From the NCBI RefSeq assembly GCF_022513585.1, contig NZ_JAKWBF010000005.1:62001-126000 (forward strand): DNA of 64,000 nucleotides, read 5' to 3'. The notes below the pieces were generated by a model. It ran no database searches. It saw only the letters and a program-made list of their open reading frames with translations, and was not told the DNA's origin. Of the stretch, positions 1-8,756 are shown piece after piece. Every line of letters starts with the position of its first letter. The first letter of the stretch is position 1. Source of the DNA: Gordonia gummivorans (GTDB taxonomy: Bacteria; Actinomycetota; Actinomycetes; Mycobacteriales; Mycobacteriaceae). A program made the translations under genes and the position numbers.

Positions 1-690
1 CCAGCCGAAGGCCCACACCGCGATGATCGCCCCGACCACCGCGATGAGCACACCCGGAATTGTCTTGCGCCACTGTTTGAGTCCCAAGATGACGGCGAGG
101 CAGATGACGCCGATCGCGGTGGCCAGCCAGTCGATCTCGCCGTTCGCGATGCCCTTCACGATGTTCACGGCCTCGTCGACGATCGATTCTCCGTCGACGC
201 TGAAGCCGAGCAGCTTGGGTAGCTGACTGAGCAGAACGACGAGGGCGATGCCGTTGAGGTAGCCGATCCGGATGGGTTTGGACAGCAGGTCGGTGACGAA
301 GCCGAGCTTCAGCAGGCCGCCGATGATGAGGATGACGCCGACCTCGATGGCCAGCACTCCGGCCAGTGCGATGCGCTCGGAGTCGAGGGCGGCAAGCGGG
401 ATGATCGCGGCCGCGATGATCGGGGCGAGCGACGAGTCGGGTCCGAGGACGAGGATGCGCGAGGGTCCGACGATCGCGTAGGCGATCAGCGGGATGATCG
501 TCGCATAGAGGCCGGTCACGGGCGGGAGTCCTGCGACCTCCGCGTAGCCCATGCCGGCAGGGATCAGCAGCGCGGTGAGAACCGCTCCGGCAACAAGATC
601 GCCCCGCAGGTAGCCGCGTTCATAAGTGAGCAGGGTCTGCACCCCGGGGAGCAGCGAGAGCTTGCCGCCGATGCGAGCTGTGTCGGGCAT
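1..690 (-). CDS. SulP-family anion (sulfate) permease, 5' part
   Basis: This partial gene starts at the ATG whose complement is at 688-690 and runs in frame off the left edge, giving 230 residues. The N-terminus has the SulP signature: a short cytoplasmic stretch, then a helix with a PAGMGYAEVAGLPP-like motif, followed by several hydrophobic helices rich in Ile, Val, Leu and Ala. SulP proteins are inner-membrane anion transporters, often of sulfate or bicarbonate, and usually end in a STAS domain that would lie outside the window. The family is clear; the ion transported cannot be read from this part. It lies downstream of greA on the same strand but is separated by a strong hairpin, so it is probably its own transcription unit. 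Confidence 0.88.
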   Translation of the reverse strand, partial: MPDTARIGGKLSLLPGVQTLLTYERGYLRGDLVAGAVLTALLIPAGMGYAEVAGLPPVTGLYATIIPLIAYAIVGPSRILVLGPDSSLAPIIAAAIIPLAALDSERIALAGVLAIEVGVILIIGGLLKLGFVTDLLSKPIRIGYLNGIALVVLLSQLPKLLGFSVDGESIVDEAVNIVKGIANGEIDWLATAIGVICLAVILGLKQWRKTIPGVLIAVVGAIIAVWAFGW

Positions 691-753
691 GCAGGGATTA
701 TGCCAACAAGGCAGTGGCCGTCGTGGGAGGACCTGTTCCGACACCGCACACAG

Positions 754-799
754 AGAACTCCCACATACACATGAGATCTCGTGTGTATGTGGGAGTTCT
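754..799. terminator. Long near-perfect palindrome after greA
   Basis: A 17-bp perfect inverted repeat (754-770 and 783-799) encloses a 12-base centre that itself contains the palindrome GAGATCTC. In RNA this is one long hairpin. It sits 38 bp past the greA stop and upstream of the SulP gene, as expected of a terminator. There is no clear U-run, so termination is inferred from position and stem strength. Confidence 0.55.
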
Positions 800-836
800 G
801 TGTGTCTTGCCGTGACCCGTGTCGACGGGTCAGCGA

Positions 837-1331
837 TCAGCCGTGGTAGGGCTCCGCGCTGACGAGGGTCACCTTGATGGTCGCGCCGGACGGCACGGTG
901 TACTCGCGCGTCTCGCCGACCTTGGCGTCGATGAGCGCCGAACCCAGCGGCGAGCTGGGCGAGTAGGTTTCCAGGTTGCCGCCCTGTGCACCTTCTTCGC
1001 GGGTGGCGATGAGGAAGGTCTCGGTGTCCTTCTCGTCACCGTCGTAGTAGACGGTCACGACGGAGCCGGGGAGCGCGACACCCGACTGGGTCGGGGCCTC
1101 GCCCACCTTGGCGTTGTTCAGTAGTTCTTGCAGCTGGCGGATGCGGGCCTCTTGCTGGCCCTGCTCTTCGCGAGCGGCGTGGTAGCCGCCGTTCTCCTTG
1201 AGGTCGCCTTCTTCGCGACGCTCGTTGATCTCTGCGGCAATGACCGGACGGTTGGCGATCAAAGAGTCGAGCTCGCTCTTGAGGCGGTCGTGCGACTCTT
1301 GGGTCAGCCAGGTCACCTGGGTGTCGGTCAT
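837..1331 (-). CDS. greA: Transcription elongation factor GreA
   Basis: The protein has 164 residues, the usual GreA length. The N-terminal coiled coil carries the acidic tip region ([19 protein letters not shown]), which enters the RNA polymerase secondary channel and promotes cleavage of backtracked RNA. The C-terminal FKBP-like domain contains the conserved SPLGSAL segment. Mycobacterial and Gordonia-type proteins share the extended N-terminus [10 protein letters not shown]. The gene is flanked by a DUF4307 gene and mca as in M. tuberculosis Rv1080c-Rv1082, although a transporter gene is inserted here. Identification is secure. Confidence 0.97.
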   Translation of the reverse strand: MTDTQVTWLTQESHDRLKSELDSLIANRPVIAAEINERREEGDLKENGGYHAAREEQGQQEARIRQLQELLNNAKVGEAPTQSGVALPGSVVTVYYDGDEKDTETFLIATREEGAQGGNLETYSPSSPLGSALIDAKVGETREYTVPSGATIKVTLVSAEPYHG

Positions 1332-1356
1332 CGGTCACTCCTTATGTGTTGTCCGC

Positions 1357-1382
1357 GCCCGGGCTCGATTCTCGACCCGGGC
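1357..1382. promoter_or_regulatory. GC hairpin in greA leader
   Basis: GCCCGGG at 1357-1363 pairs perfectly with CCCGGGC at 1376-1382 across a 12-base loop. It lies 26-51 bases upstream of the greA start, so it is probably in the untranslated leader. It could be the terminator of an older arrangement or affect greA translation; only the inverted repeat is directly seen. Confidence 0.3.
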
Positions 1383-1478
1383 ATGTGGACTGCTCGGCGC
1401 GCGTGGAGCACGCTCTAAATGCAGCAACACGACCCCTCGCGGAGCCGTGTATCAGTACAGGGTACCAGCCGATGAGAG

Positions 1479-2246
1479 CTAAGGCACATCGTCACCGTCG
1501 GCCGACGCCGATCGGAGCGCTTCTTGATAGGTCGGCTCGGCCCGTTTCAGCCACCCGACAACGAGGTAGGTCACCGGCATCACGATCAGCTCGACCAGGG
1601 TCTTCCAGAGGAATCCGATGACCGTGTAGTTGATGAAATCGCCCCAGGTCGAAATGCCCAGGGCCGACGCCGCGATCGAACAGAACACCAGCGTGTCGGC
1701 GAACTCGCCGACCACCGTCGAGCCGATCAGACGAGCCCAGAGACGGCGTTCACCTGCGCGTTCCTTCATCTTGACCAGTACGAACGAGTTCAGGAACTCG
1801 CCGACCACGTACCCGGCCAGACCCGCGAGCAAGAACTGGGGGACCACCCCGGCCACTCGCTCGAAGGCTTCCTGGCCGTCGTAGAAACCGGCCGCGGGCA
1901 GGTGAATGGTCAGCCAGAAGCACAGGGAGGCGAGGATCAGCACGGCGAAACCGGCGAAGATGGTGCGACGCATCGCCCGGAATCCGTAGACCTCGCTGAT
2001 CACGTCGCCGAGGACGTAGGCGAGCGGGAAAAGGAAGAACGCGCCGTCGGTGACCAGGCCATTCAGGTGAATGGGACCGAGATCGAAATGCAACCAGTCC
2101 TCGAACAGCAGTACACCTTTGGTGCCGGTGATGTTGCTGATCAGCATGACGCCGACGAACAGCGCGACGAGCAGTGGGTAGTACGGGCTCGAGATCGACG
2201 CGAACGCCGCGCGCCCACGTGACTGCGGCCGATCGTCGGTCGTCAT
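1479..2246 (-). CDS. Queuosine precursor transporter (YhhQ/VUT family)
   Basis: This 255-residue protein is hydrophobic with about six or seven predicted membrane helices. It has the family hallmarks: an N-terminal VGVMLISNITGTK segment, the GAFFLFPLAYVLGDVISEVYG motif region, and a later segment ending in GEFLNSFVLVKMK. Characterised YhhQ proteins import queuosine precursors such as preQ0 or preQ1 for tRNA modification. Its start overlaps the stop of the upstream DUF4307 gene by four bases (2243-2246), so the two are probably co-translated. The gene is an addition relative to the M. tuberculosis greA-Rv1081c arrangement. No queuosine enzymes are visible in the window. Confidence 0.9.
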   Translation of the reverse strand: MTTDDRPQSRGRAAFASISSPYYPLLVALFVGVMLISNITGTKGVLLFEDWLHFDLGPIHLNGLVTDGAFFLFPLAYVLGDVISEVYGFRAMRRTIFAGFAVLILASLCFWLTIHLPAAGFYDGQEAFERVAGVVPQFLLAGLAGYVVGEFLNSFVLVKMKERAGERRLWARLIGSTVVGEFADTLVFCSIAASALGISTWGDFINYTVIGFLWKTLVELIVMPVTYLVVGWLKRAEPTYQEALRSASADGDDVP

Positions 2247-2704
2247 GCGTCCGTCTCGGACAGGTATGCCGGGATGTCGGTGGTGCAGCCGAAGACCTCG
2301 CCGATGACGGGTGGCGCAGAAGTCTTCACCTCAACACGTACGCCCTGCTGCTTGTCGGTGCCGGGGCCGATGAGAACCTCGCGTCGGCCGGTCTCGCTGC
2401 CGTCCTTGGATCGCCCGCGCACCACGCAGGCGGCCGGACGACTGGGATCGGACCTGGTCAGCGTGAACTGGACCGCAACAGTGGAGGAGTCGAGGAGCTC
2501 GTAGCCGGTGCCCTCGCCCTTGACCTCTTCGTCGGCGAACTTTGTGTAGCCGAGGGCAGCGAGACCGACTCCGGCCACGACGACGAGAACAGATAGTCCG
2601 ATGAACCAACGCCGGCGGCTCCGGGGGTCGCCGGAGGGCTCCGGGTAGGTGGCGCGAGGTCCGCTCCGCGGAGTCTGCGCGGTGCCCCCGTCCGAACTGT
2701 TCAC
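2243..2704 (-). CDS. DUF4307 membrane-anchored protein
   Basis: The 153-residue protein has a disordered, Pro/Ser-rich cytoplasmic N-terminus (about residues 1-32), one transmembrane helix (about 33-54) and an extracytoplasmic domain of about 95 residues with two cysteines that could form a disulfide. It corresponds in position and architecture to M. tuberculosis Rv1081c, next to greA and mca. It is divergent from mca with only 48 bp between starts. Function is unknown; family membership is confident, role is not. Confidence 0.85.
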   Translation of the reverse strand: MNSSDGGTAQTPRSGPRATYPEPSGDPRSRRRWFIGLSVLVVVAGVGLAALGYTKFADEEVKGEGTGYELLDSSTVAVQFTLTRSDPSRPAACVVRGRSKDGSETGRREVLIGPGTDKQQGVRVEVKTSAPPVIGEVFGCTTDIPAYLSETDA

Positions 2705-2752
2705 GCGTCAATACCTACCATGGGTGGAGTAGCGACCCGAAGGTGAGGAACC

Positions 2753-3652
2753 GTGACCGAATCCCAGCCAGGCGGCCCCGGCGCCGGGGCGTTCCGTCTG
2801 ATGGCGGTCCATGCGCACCCGGACGACGAGTCCAGCAAGGGTGCGGCGACGACGGCGCGGTATGCGGCCGAAGGCAACGAGGTGTTGGTTGTCACACTCA
2901 CCGGCGGCGAACGCGGCGACATCCTCAATCCGGCGATGGATCGTCCGGGCATCAAGGAACGGATGACCGAGGTCCGCCGCGAGGAGATGGCGAAGGCCGC
3001 TGCGGCGCTCGGCGTCGAACAGACATGGCTCGGGTTCGTCGACTCGGGTCTGCCCGAGGGCGATCCGCCCCCGCCCGTGCCGGAAGGGTCGTTCGCGGCC
3101 ATTCCACTCGAGGTCGGCACCGAGGCGCTCGTCCGTGTGGTCCGCGAGTTCCGCCCGCACGTCATGATCACCTACGACGAGCACGGCGGCTATCCGCACC
3201 CCGACCACATCCGATGTCACGAGGTGTCGGTCGCGGCGTACGAGCAATCCGGGGACCCCGACGCGTTCCCGGGTACCGGCGCGCCGTGGACGGTCTCGAA
3301 GCTGTACTACACACACGGATTCATCCGCGACCGGATGGTGTTGTTCTCCGACGAGTTCGAGCGGCACGGCCAGGAGAGCCCGTTCACGGAGTGGCTCAGC
3401 AAATGGGATCGGCGTCGCGGTGACCTCATGGGCCGGGTCACCACCCAGGTGGAATGCGGCAAGTACTTCCCGCAGCGCGACGACGCCCTGCGTGCGCACG
3501 CGACACAGATCGACCCCAACGGTGTGTTCTTCGCCGTGCCACTGGAGTGGCAGCAACGGCTGTGGCCGACCGAGGAGTTCGAACTCGCGCAGACCAGAGT
3601 GAAGACCTCGATCCCCGAGACAGACCTCTTCACCGGAATCGAGACGGCATGA
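2753..3652 (+). CDS. mca: Mycothiol S-conjugate amidase Mca
   Basis: Mca hydrolyses mycothiol S-conjugates of electrophiles to a mercapturic acid and glucosaminyl-inositol, a cytoplasmic detoxification step. The 299-residue protein has the PIG-L/LmbE zinc site: AHPDDE at residues 21-26 and the HPDH motif at 149-152, plus the Mca-type [14 protein letters not shown] segment. Length and order next to greA and DUF4307 match Rv1082. The GTG start at 2753 gives the expected N-terminus. It overlaps the next small gene by ATGA. MshB is the main alternative in this family, but the neighbourhood and the long C-terminal half favour Mca. It implies a mycothiol-producing actinomycete. Confidence 0.95.
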   Translation: MTESQPGGPGAGAFRLMAVHAHPDDESSKGAATTARYAAEGNEVLVVTLTGGERGDILNPAMDRPGIKERMTEVRREEMAKAAAALGVEQTWLGFVDSGLPEGDPPPPVPEGSFAAIPLEVGTEALVRVVREFRPHVMITYDEHGGYPHPDHIRCHEVSVAAYEQSGDPDAFPGTGAPWTVSKLYYTHGFIRDRMVLFSDEFERHGQESPFTEWLSKWDRRRGDLMGRVTTQVECGKYFPQRDDALRAHATQIDPNGVFFAVPLEWQQRLWPTEEFELAQTRVKTSIPETDLFTGIETA

Positions 3653-3951
3653 GTGTGATGACGACGGTGACTGTGCTTGCAGCGCAGCAAGAGCCGCAAG
3701 GTCCCGAGTTCGGCAAGGCGTCCCCGCTCGGACTCCTGATCATCCTCGTGCTGCTCATCGCCACCGCTTTCCTGATCTGGTCGATGAACAAGCAACTCAA
3801 GAAGCTGCCGAAGACCTTCGACACCGAACATCCCGAGGCCGACCAGGCCTTCGACGAGGGGACGGACACGCGTTCGGCAGTCGTGACGGACATCGAAACC
3901 CATTCCGACACCGCTGCGGCTGCCGATGAACGGAAATCCGCCGACACCTGA
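3649..3951 (+). CDS. Small single-pass membrane protein (Rv1083-like)
   Basis: A 100-residue protein whose ATG overlaps the mca stop codon (ATGA at 3649-3652), indicating translational coupling. It has a short N-terminus, a strongly hydrophobic helix (about residues 27-44), then a basic [12 protein letters not shown] segment and an acidic tail. The position between mca and the DUF255 gene matches Rv1083 of M. tuberculosis. The 3' end overlaps the next gene by 26 bases. Function unknown; coupling to mca may suggest a link with thiol or membrane stress physiology, but this is only context. Confidence 0.85.
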   Translation: MSVMTTVTVLAAQQEPQGPEFGKASPLGLLIILVLLIATAFLIWSMNKQLKKLPKTFDTEHPEADQAFDEGTDTRSAVVTDIETHSDTAAAADERKSADT

Positions 3952-5962
3952 CGGCGCGCGCAACCGGCTGAGCGCGTCGTCGAGTCCGTACCTCCGTCAG
4001 CACGCGAACAACCCTGTCCACTGGTTCGAGTGGGACGACGCCGCGCTCGACGAAGCCCGTCGGCGCGACGTCCCGATCCTGTTGTCGGTCGGATACGCGG
4101 CATGCCACTGGTGTCACGTGATGGCGCATGAGTCCTTCGAGGACGACGCCACCGCAACCCAGATGAACGCCGAGTTCGTGTGTGTCAAGGTCGACCGCGA
4201 GGAACGCCCCGACATCGACGCCATCTACATGAGCGCTACCGTCGCGATGACCGGTCAGGGCGGCTGGCCGATGACGTGTTTCCTGACGCCGGCCGGCGAA
4301 CCCTTCTACGCCGGGACGTATTTCCCTTCGGCGCCGCGGTCGGGTATGCCGTCGTTCCGTCAGGTGATGGCCGCGGTCACCGAGGCCTGGACGGATCGGC
4401 GCGCCGAGATCGACGCGATGGCCGACAAGGTGCGCGAGCACGTCGAGGCCAACGCAGGAGCGCTGCCGCCGGGAACACTGCCGATAGATGAGCGGCTGCT
4501 GGCGCATGCCGTGACCGCGGTGCTCGACGACGAGGACCGTGCGGCAGGCGGTTTCGGCGGTGCGCCGAAGTTTCCGCCGTCGGCGTTGCTCGAGGGGCTG
4601 ATCCGGCACAGCGAGCACACCGGAGATTCGGTGGCCATCGACGCGGCGGTCCGGACCTGTGCCGCGATGGCTCGCGGAGGTATCTACGACCAGATCGCCG
4701 GTGGATTCGCCCGATACGCTGTCGACAAGGACTGGGTGATACCGCATTTCGAGAAGATGCTGTACGACAACGCGCAGTTGCTGCGTGCCTATGCACATCT
4801 CGCGCGTCGCACAAGTGACCCGTTCATGCGGCGAGTGACCGCTGAGATCGTCGACTTCTTGGACCAGGACCTGCGTGTCGGTGGCGGCTTCGCGTCGTCG
4901 CTGGACGCCGATACCGCTGGGGTGGAGGGTTCGACGTATGTGTGGACGCCCAGCCAGCTCGTCGAAGTCCTCGGCGAGGACGATGGACGCTGGGCCGCAG
5001 AGCTTTTCGTGGTCACCGAAGCCGGCACCTTCGAACACGGGACCTCGACGCTGCAGCTGCCGTCCGAACCCGACGACCTCGACAGGTTCGATTCTGTCCG
5101 TCAACGGCTTCGGGTGGCCCGCGCGGCTCGCACGCAGCCGGCGCGCGACGACAAGGTGGTCACCGCCTGGAACGCGATGGCGATCACGGCTCTCGCCGAG
5201 GCCGGTGCCGGGCTCGGCGAACGGCAGTGGATCGACCATGCCGTCTGGTGTGCGGAACAGATTGTCGCCACCCATGTGGTCGACGGCGCCGTCCGTCGGT
5301 CGTCGCTCGGAGGGGTGGTCGGGGTGCCGTCGGGTGGTCTCGACGACCATGCCGCATTGGCCACCGCGCTGCTGACCCTGTTCACGGTGACGGGCGATCA
5401 GCGTTGGCGCACAACCGGTCTGACCATTCTGGACCGAGCGGTCGACGTCTTTGCCGATCCGGCGGAGCCCGGTTCCTGGTTCGACGCGGCGGGGGAGGGG
5501 CTGATCACTCGGCCGCGCGATCCGGTCGACGGCGCCACGCCGTCGGGTGCGTCGCTGATGGCGGAGGCGTTGCAGATCGCAGTGCCGCTGGCCGACGCCG
5601 GCGATGCCGGTCGTTACGCCGAGTTGCTCGAGCACACGCTGTCGCGGGGCGCCATCTTGCTCGTGAAACTGCCCCGGTCGGCCGGACATTGGCTCGCCGT
5701 GGCACAGGCGCGGGTCGCCGGTCCGATCCAGATCGCGGTCGCGCAGGTGCGCGACTCGGACGGGCGGATGACGCGACGAGCCCGTGAGATTGCTCCCGGT
5801 GGTGCGGTGATCGTTGCCGGACAGCGTGATTCGCAGACGCTACTGCAGGATCGCGGACCGGTCGACGGCCACGACGCGGCTTACGTGTGCCGTGGGCAGG
5901 TGTGCGGACTGCCGCTGACCGAACCGGAAGCGTTGACGGAGAACGTGATCAGAGGGCGGTAG
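3926..5962 (+). CDS. DUF255 thioredoxin-domain protein (YyaL type)
   Basis: The 678-residue protein starts with a thioredoxin-like DUF255 domain (about 10-170) containing the CHWCHVM active-site motif at Cys60 and Cys63, followed by a long (alpha/alpha)6-barrel-like region as in glycosidase or epimerase folds. It matches the bacterial YyaL and animal SPATA20 families, and Rv1084 by position. The biochemical role is not established; a redox or disulfide function is suggested by the CxxC pair. It overlaps the preceding small membrane gene by 26 bp, and its 3' end overlaps the convergent phosphatase gene by 14 bp. Confidence 0.92.
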   Translation: MNGNPPTPDGARNRLSASSSPYLRQHANNPVHWFEWDDAALDEARRRDVPILLSVGYAACHWCHVMAHESFEDDATATQMNAEFVCVKVDREERPDIDAIYMSATVAMTGQGGWPMTCFLTPAGEPFYAGTYFPSAPRSGMPSFRQVMAAVTEAWTDRRAEIDAMADKVREHVEANAGALPPGTLPIDERLLAHAVTAVLDDEDRAAGGFGGAPKFPPSALLEGLIRHSEHTGDSVAIDAAVRTCAAMARGGIYDQIAGGFARYAVDKDWVIPHFEKMLYDNAQLLRAYAHLARRTSDPFMRRVTAEIVDFLDQDLRVGGGFASSLDADTAGVEGSTYVWTPSQLVEVLGEDDGRWAAELFVVTEAGTFEHGTSTLQLPSEPDDLDRFDSVRQRLRVARAARTQPARDDKVVTAWNAMAITALAEAGAGLGERQWIDHAVWCAEQIVATHVVDGAVRRSSLGGVVGVPSGGLDDHAALATALLTLFTVTGDQRWRTTGLTILDRAVDVFADPAEPGSWFDAAGEGLITRPRDPVDGATPSGASLMAEALQIAVPLADAGDAGRYAELLEHTLSRGAILLVKLPRSAGHWLAVAQARVAGPIQIAVAQVRDSDGRMTRRAREIAPGGAVIVAGQRDSQTLLQDRGPVDGHDAAYVCRGQVCGLPLTEPEALTENVIRGR

Positions 5963-6575
5963 TCGAGAGGCTCGCGCCCTCGGGTCCGACGAGGTGTGTC
6001 ATGCGTCGGTCCCCGGCGACGTCGGCCAGCATCGCCGTGCCGGCCGGCCGAAGATCGATGTTGGCGCCCTGGGCGATCGGCCAACCCAGGAAGCGGCAGA
6101 TGAACGATCGCGAGAGGTGTCCGTGCGACACGATCACCACATCGGAGGTCTCGAGCCGCGCGTCGACCACCCGCACGGCCTCGTCGACACGCTGCGTCAT
6201 CTGTTGCACCGATTCACCTTGTGGCGCACCACTTGTCCAGATCGCCCAGCCGGGATCGTGGTCGGCGTGGATCTGGACGCGCGTCAGCCCCTCGTAGTCT
6301 CCGTAGTCCCACTCGGCCACCAGATCGGACACCTCGTCGGCCACCAGACCCGCGAGTTCCGCGGTGCGCTGCGCACGTCGTCGTGGCGAGACGATGACGT
6401 AGGGATCGAACATCCCGAGCCGGTCGGTGACACCCTGCAGCGCCGCGGCATCATGTTCGCCCTTCGCCGTGAGCGCGATGTCGGTCCGTCCGGTGTGGCG
6501 GTCGCTCAGTGACCATTCGGTCTGGCCGTGCCGGATCAGCAGGACGCGACGGTGGGTACGTGTGGACGCGGTCAT
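5949..6575 (-). CDS. Histidine phosphatase family protein
   Basis: The 208-residue protein begins MTASTRTHRRVLLIRHG, with the RHG phosphohistidine motif at residues 15-17, a downstream acid residue in the AEWDYGDYEG segment, and the second catalytic histidine in VIVSHGHLSR. This is the phosphoglycerate mutase-like acid phosphatase fold; substrate is unknown. The ATG at 6575 is chosen because an upstream in-frame extension would run into the preceding gene and lacks domain content. It follows the guanidino hydrolase-aminotransferase gene by 20 bp on the same strand, so the two probably form an operon. Its 3' end overlaps the convergent DUF255 gene. Confidence 0.9.
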   Translation of the reverse strand: MTASTRTHRRVLLIRHGQTEWSLSDRHTGRTDIALTAKGEHDAAALQGVTDRLGMFDPYVIVSPRRRAQRTAELAGLVADEVSDLVAEWDYGDYEGLTRVQIHADHDPGWAIWTSGAPQGESVQQMTQRVDEAVRVVDARLETSDVVIVSHGHLSRSFICRFLGWPIAQGANIDLRPAGTAMLADVAGDRRMTHLVGPEGASLSTTAL

Positions 6576-6595
6576 TTCGTCAGCGTAGTCCCGGT

Positions 6596-8659
6596 TCAGC
6601 GGCGGCTCAGTACCTCGCCGAAACGATCGGCCATCCAGTCGATCTCTTCGTGGGTGATGACCAACGGCGGTGCCAGACGCAGCGTCGAGCCGTGGGTGTC
6701 CTTGGCGAGCACACCGCGTTGCGCCAGGTTGAGGCAGAACTCCTTGCCGCTGCCCAACTCCGGGTCGATGTCGATCCCGGCCCACAGACCGAGTCCGCGG
6801 ACGGTAATCACCCCGTGGCCGATGAACGCGCGAAGCCGAGTGTGCATGTGGTCGCCGAGTTCGGCGGCGCGGGCCTGCCAGCTGCCATCGGCGAGCATGT
6901 CGACCACGGTGTGACCGACCGCGGCGGCGAGCGGGTTGCCGCCGAACGTCGAACCGTGCTGGCCCGGGTGCAGGACGCCGAGGATGTCGCGGTCGGCGAC
7001 CACGGCCGACACCGGCAGCACGCCGCCGCCGAGAGCCTTGCCGAGGGTGTAGACGTCGGGGACCACACCCCAGTGCTCGCACGCGAAGGTGGTGCCGGTG
7101 CGTCCGAGTCCGGACTGGATCTCGTCGGCGATCATCAAGACGTTGCGGTCGGTGCACAGGGCGCGCACGCGGGGCAGGTAGTCGGCGGGCGGCACGATGA
7201 TGCCGGCCTCGCCCTGGATCGGTTCGACGAGCACGGCGACCGTGTCGTCGGTGATCGCGGCCGCCAGTGACTCCACGTCACCGAACGGCACCCGCACGAA
7301 TCCTGGTGTGTAGGGACCGAATCCGGCGCGCGCCTCCTCGTCGTCGCTGAAGCTGATGATGGTGGTGGTGCGACCGTGGAAGTTGCCGCCCGCGACGATG
7401 ATCTGCGCACGACCGTCGGCGACGCCCTTGACGTCGTAACCCCACTTGCGGGCCACCTTGATCGCGGATTCCACCGCCTCCGCACCGGTGTTCATCGGCA
7501 GCACCATCTCTTTGCCGCAGAGGTCGGCGAGGGCGGCGCAGAACGGCTCGAGTTGGTCGGACATGAAGGCGCGGCTGGTGAGTGTCACGCGGCTGAGTTG
7601 GTCGATGGCAGACGCGACGATCCGGGGATGACGGTGTCCGAAATTGACTGCCGAGTACGCACCGAGGCAGTCGAGGTAGCGGCGTCCGTCGACGTCGGTG
7701 ATCCACGCACCTTCGGCCGTCGCCGCGGTGACGGGCAGCGGCGAATAGTTGTGCGCCACGTGCGGTTCGGCGCCGTGGGGTTCGGGGGAGTGGGGTTTGG
7801 GGGCGGTGGTCTCTTTCATGGCTCTCAATTCCAGTGTGCAGCATTTGACCCCGCCGCCACCCTTGAGCAACTCGGAAAGGTCGAGAGTGATCGGTTCGTA
7901 ACCGGCTTGACGCAGTTGCGATTCCAGCTGCGGTGCCCGATCGGTCATGATCACGTGCTTGCCGTCGGAGACGAGGTTGAGCCCGAGGACCTCGGCGTCG
8001 GCTGCGGTCGCGATGATCGCGTCCGGGAAGAGTTCGTCGAGCAGGGCGCGCGACGCGTCGGAGAAGGCGCCGGGGTAGTAGGCGATGGTGTTCTCGTCGA
8101 GCACCCCGAGTGCGGTGTCGAGGTGATAGAACCGCGGATCGACGAGGTCGAGGGTGATCACGGGCAGCCCGGTGACCGCGGCGACCTCGGCGTGGGTGTC
8201 GCGGTGCGTGCGGAACCCGGTGCCGGCGAGGATACGGTCGCCGACGACGAGGAAGTCGCCCTCGCCCTCCTGGATGCCGTCGGTGCGGTGGACCGGGCCG
8301 AATCCGGCGGTGTGGAACCAGTCGGCGTAGTGGTCGCCTTCGGCTGCACGTTCAGGGAAGGCGAAGCGTGCGGCGATCGCCTTGCCGTCGATGACGAGAC
8401 CGCCGTTGGCGGCGTAGACCATGTCCGGCAGGCCGGGTTGCGGCTCGACCAGATGCACGGTGTGGCCCAGGGCTTGGTAGGTGTCGAGCAACGTCTGCCA
8501 CTGCGCGAGCGCGCGCTGGGCGTCGACCGGAACGCTGGGATCCATCCACGGGTTGATCGCGTAACTGACCTCGAAGTGTGCGGGCGGGGTCATCGCATAG
8601 GTGCGGGTGCGGTGGGCTCGTACGAACGGCGCGGCGAAGGAAGGGGTCGTCAACGTCAT
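6596..8659 (-). CDS. Fused guanidino-group hydrolase / ornithine aminotransferase
   Basis: One open frame of 687 codons joins two enzymes normally encoded separately. Residues about 1-280 are a guanidino-modifying (DDAH/arginine deiminase/ArgZ fold) domain with catalytic His179 and Cys273 or Cys274 in GGGGVKCCTLE. Residues about 307-687 are a class III PLP aminotransferase of ornithine type, with GEAGIIVP, DEIQSGLGRTG and PLP-lysine 541 in TLGKALGGG. A Pro/His-rich linker joins them, with an internal Met that may be the old rocD start. In the PDMVYAANGG motif the usual Asp is Asn85, as I recall for cyanobacterial arginine dihydrolase. The ATG at 8659 is preferred over 8701 because the extra codons are atypical. 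Divergent AsnC regulator; phosphatase downstream. Confidence 0.9.
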   Translation of the reverse strand: MTLTTPSFAAPFVRAHRTRTYAMTPPAHFEVSYAINPWMDPSVPVDAQRALAQWQTLLDTYQALGHTVHLVEPQPGLPDMVYAANGGLVIDGKAIAARFAFPERAAEGDHYADWFHTAGFGPVHRTDGIQEGEGDFLVVGDRILAGTGFRTHRDTHAEVAAVTGLPVITLDLVDPRFYHLDTALGVLDENTIAYYPGAFSDASRALLDELFPDAIIATAADAEVLGLNLVSDGKHVIMTDRAPQLESQLRQAGYEPITLDLSELLKGGGGVKCCTLELRAMKETTAPKPHSPEPHGAEPHVAHNYSPLPVTAATAEGAWITDVDGRRYLDCLGAYSAVNFGHRHPRIVASAIDQLSRVTLTSRAFMSDQLEPFCAALADLCGKEMVLPMNTGAEAVESAIKVARKWGYDVKGVADGRAQIIVAGGNFHGRTTTIISFSDDEEARAGFGPYTPGFVRVPFGDVESLAAAITDDTVAVLVEPIQGEAGIIVPPADYLPRVRALCTDRNVLMIADEIQSGLGRTGTTFACEHWGVVPDVYTLGKALGGGVLPVSAVVADRDILGVLHPGQHGSTFGGNPLAAAVGHTVVDMLADGSWQARAAELGDHMHTRLRAFIGHGVITVRGLGLWAGIDIDPELGSGKEFCLNLAQRGVLAKDTHGSTLRLAPPLVITHEEIDWMADRFGEVLSRR

Positions 8660-8756
8660 TTTTCGAGGGTATCGTCGGGTGCTGACGCAATCAATCGCCA
8701 TAGATTGCTCTCATGTTTAACGAATAGCCGAACCAACAGTGTAGAGGATCGATACA

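Noticed and set aside
3797..5689. 630-codon open frame on the minus strand across the DUF255 gene
   Set aside because: Arg/Pro/Gly-rich shadow of a well-supported gene on the other strand, caused by high GC; no domain recognised.
6576..7157. N-terminal extension of the histidine phosphatase to 7157
   Set aside because: It would lie wholly within the aminotransferase coding region in another frame and is Arg/His-rich noise.
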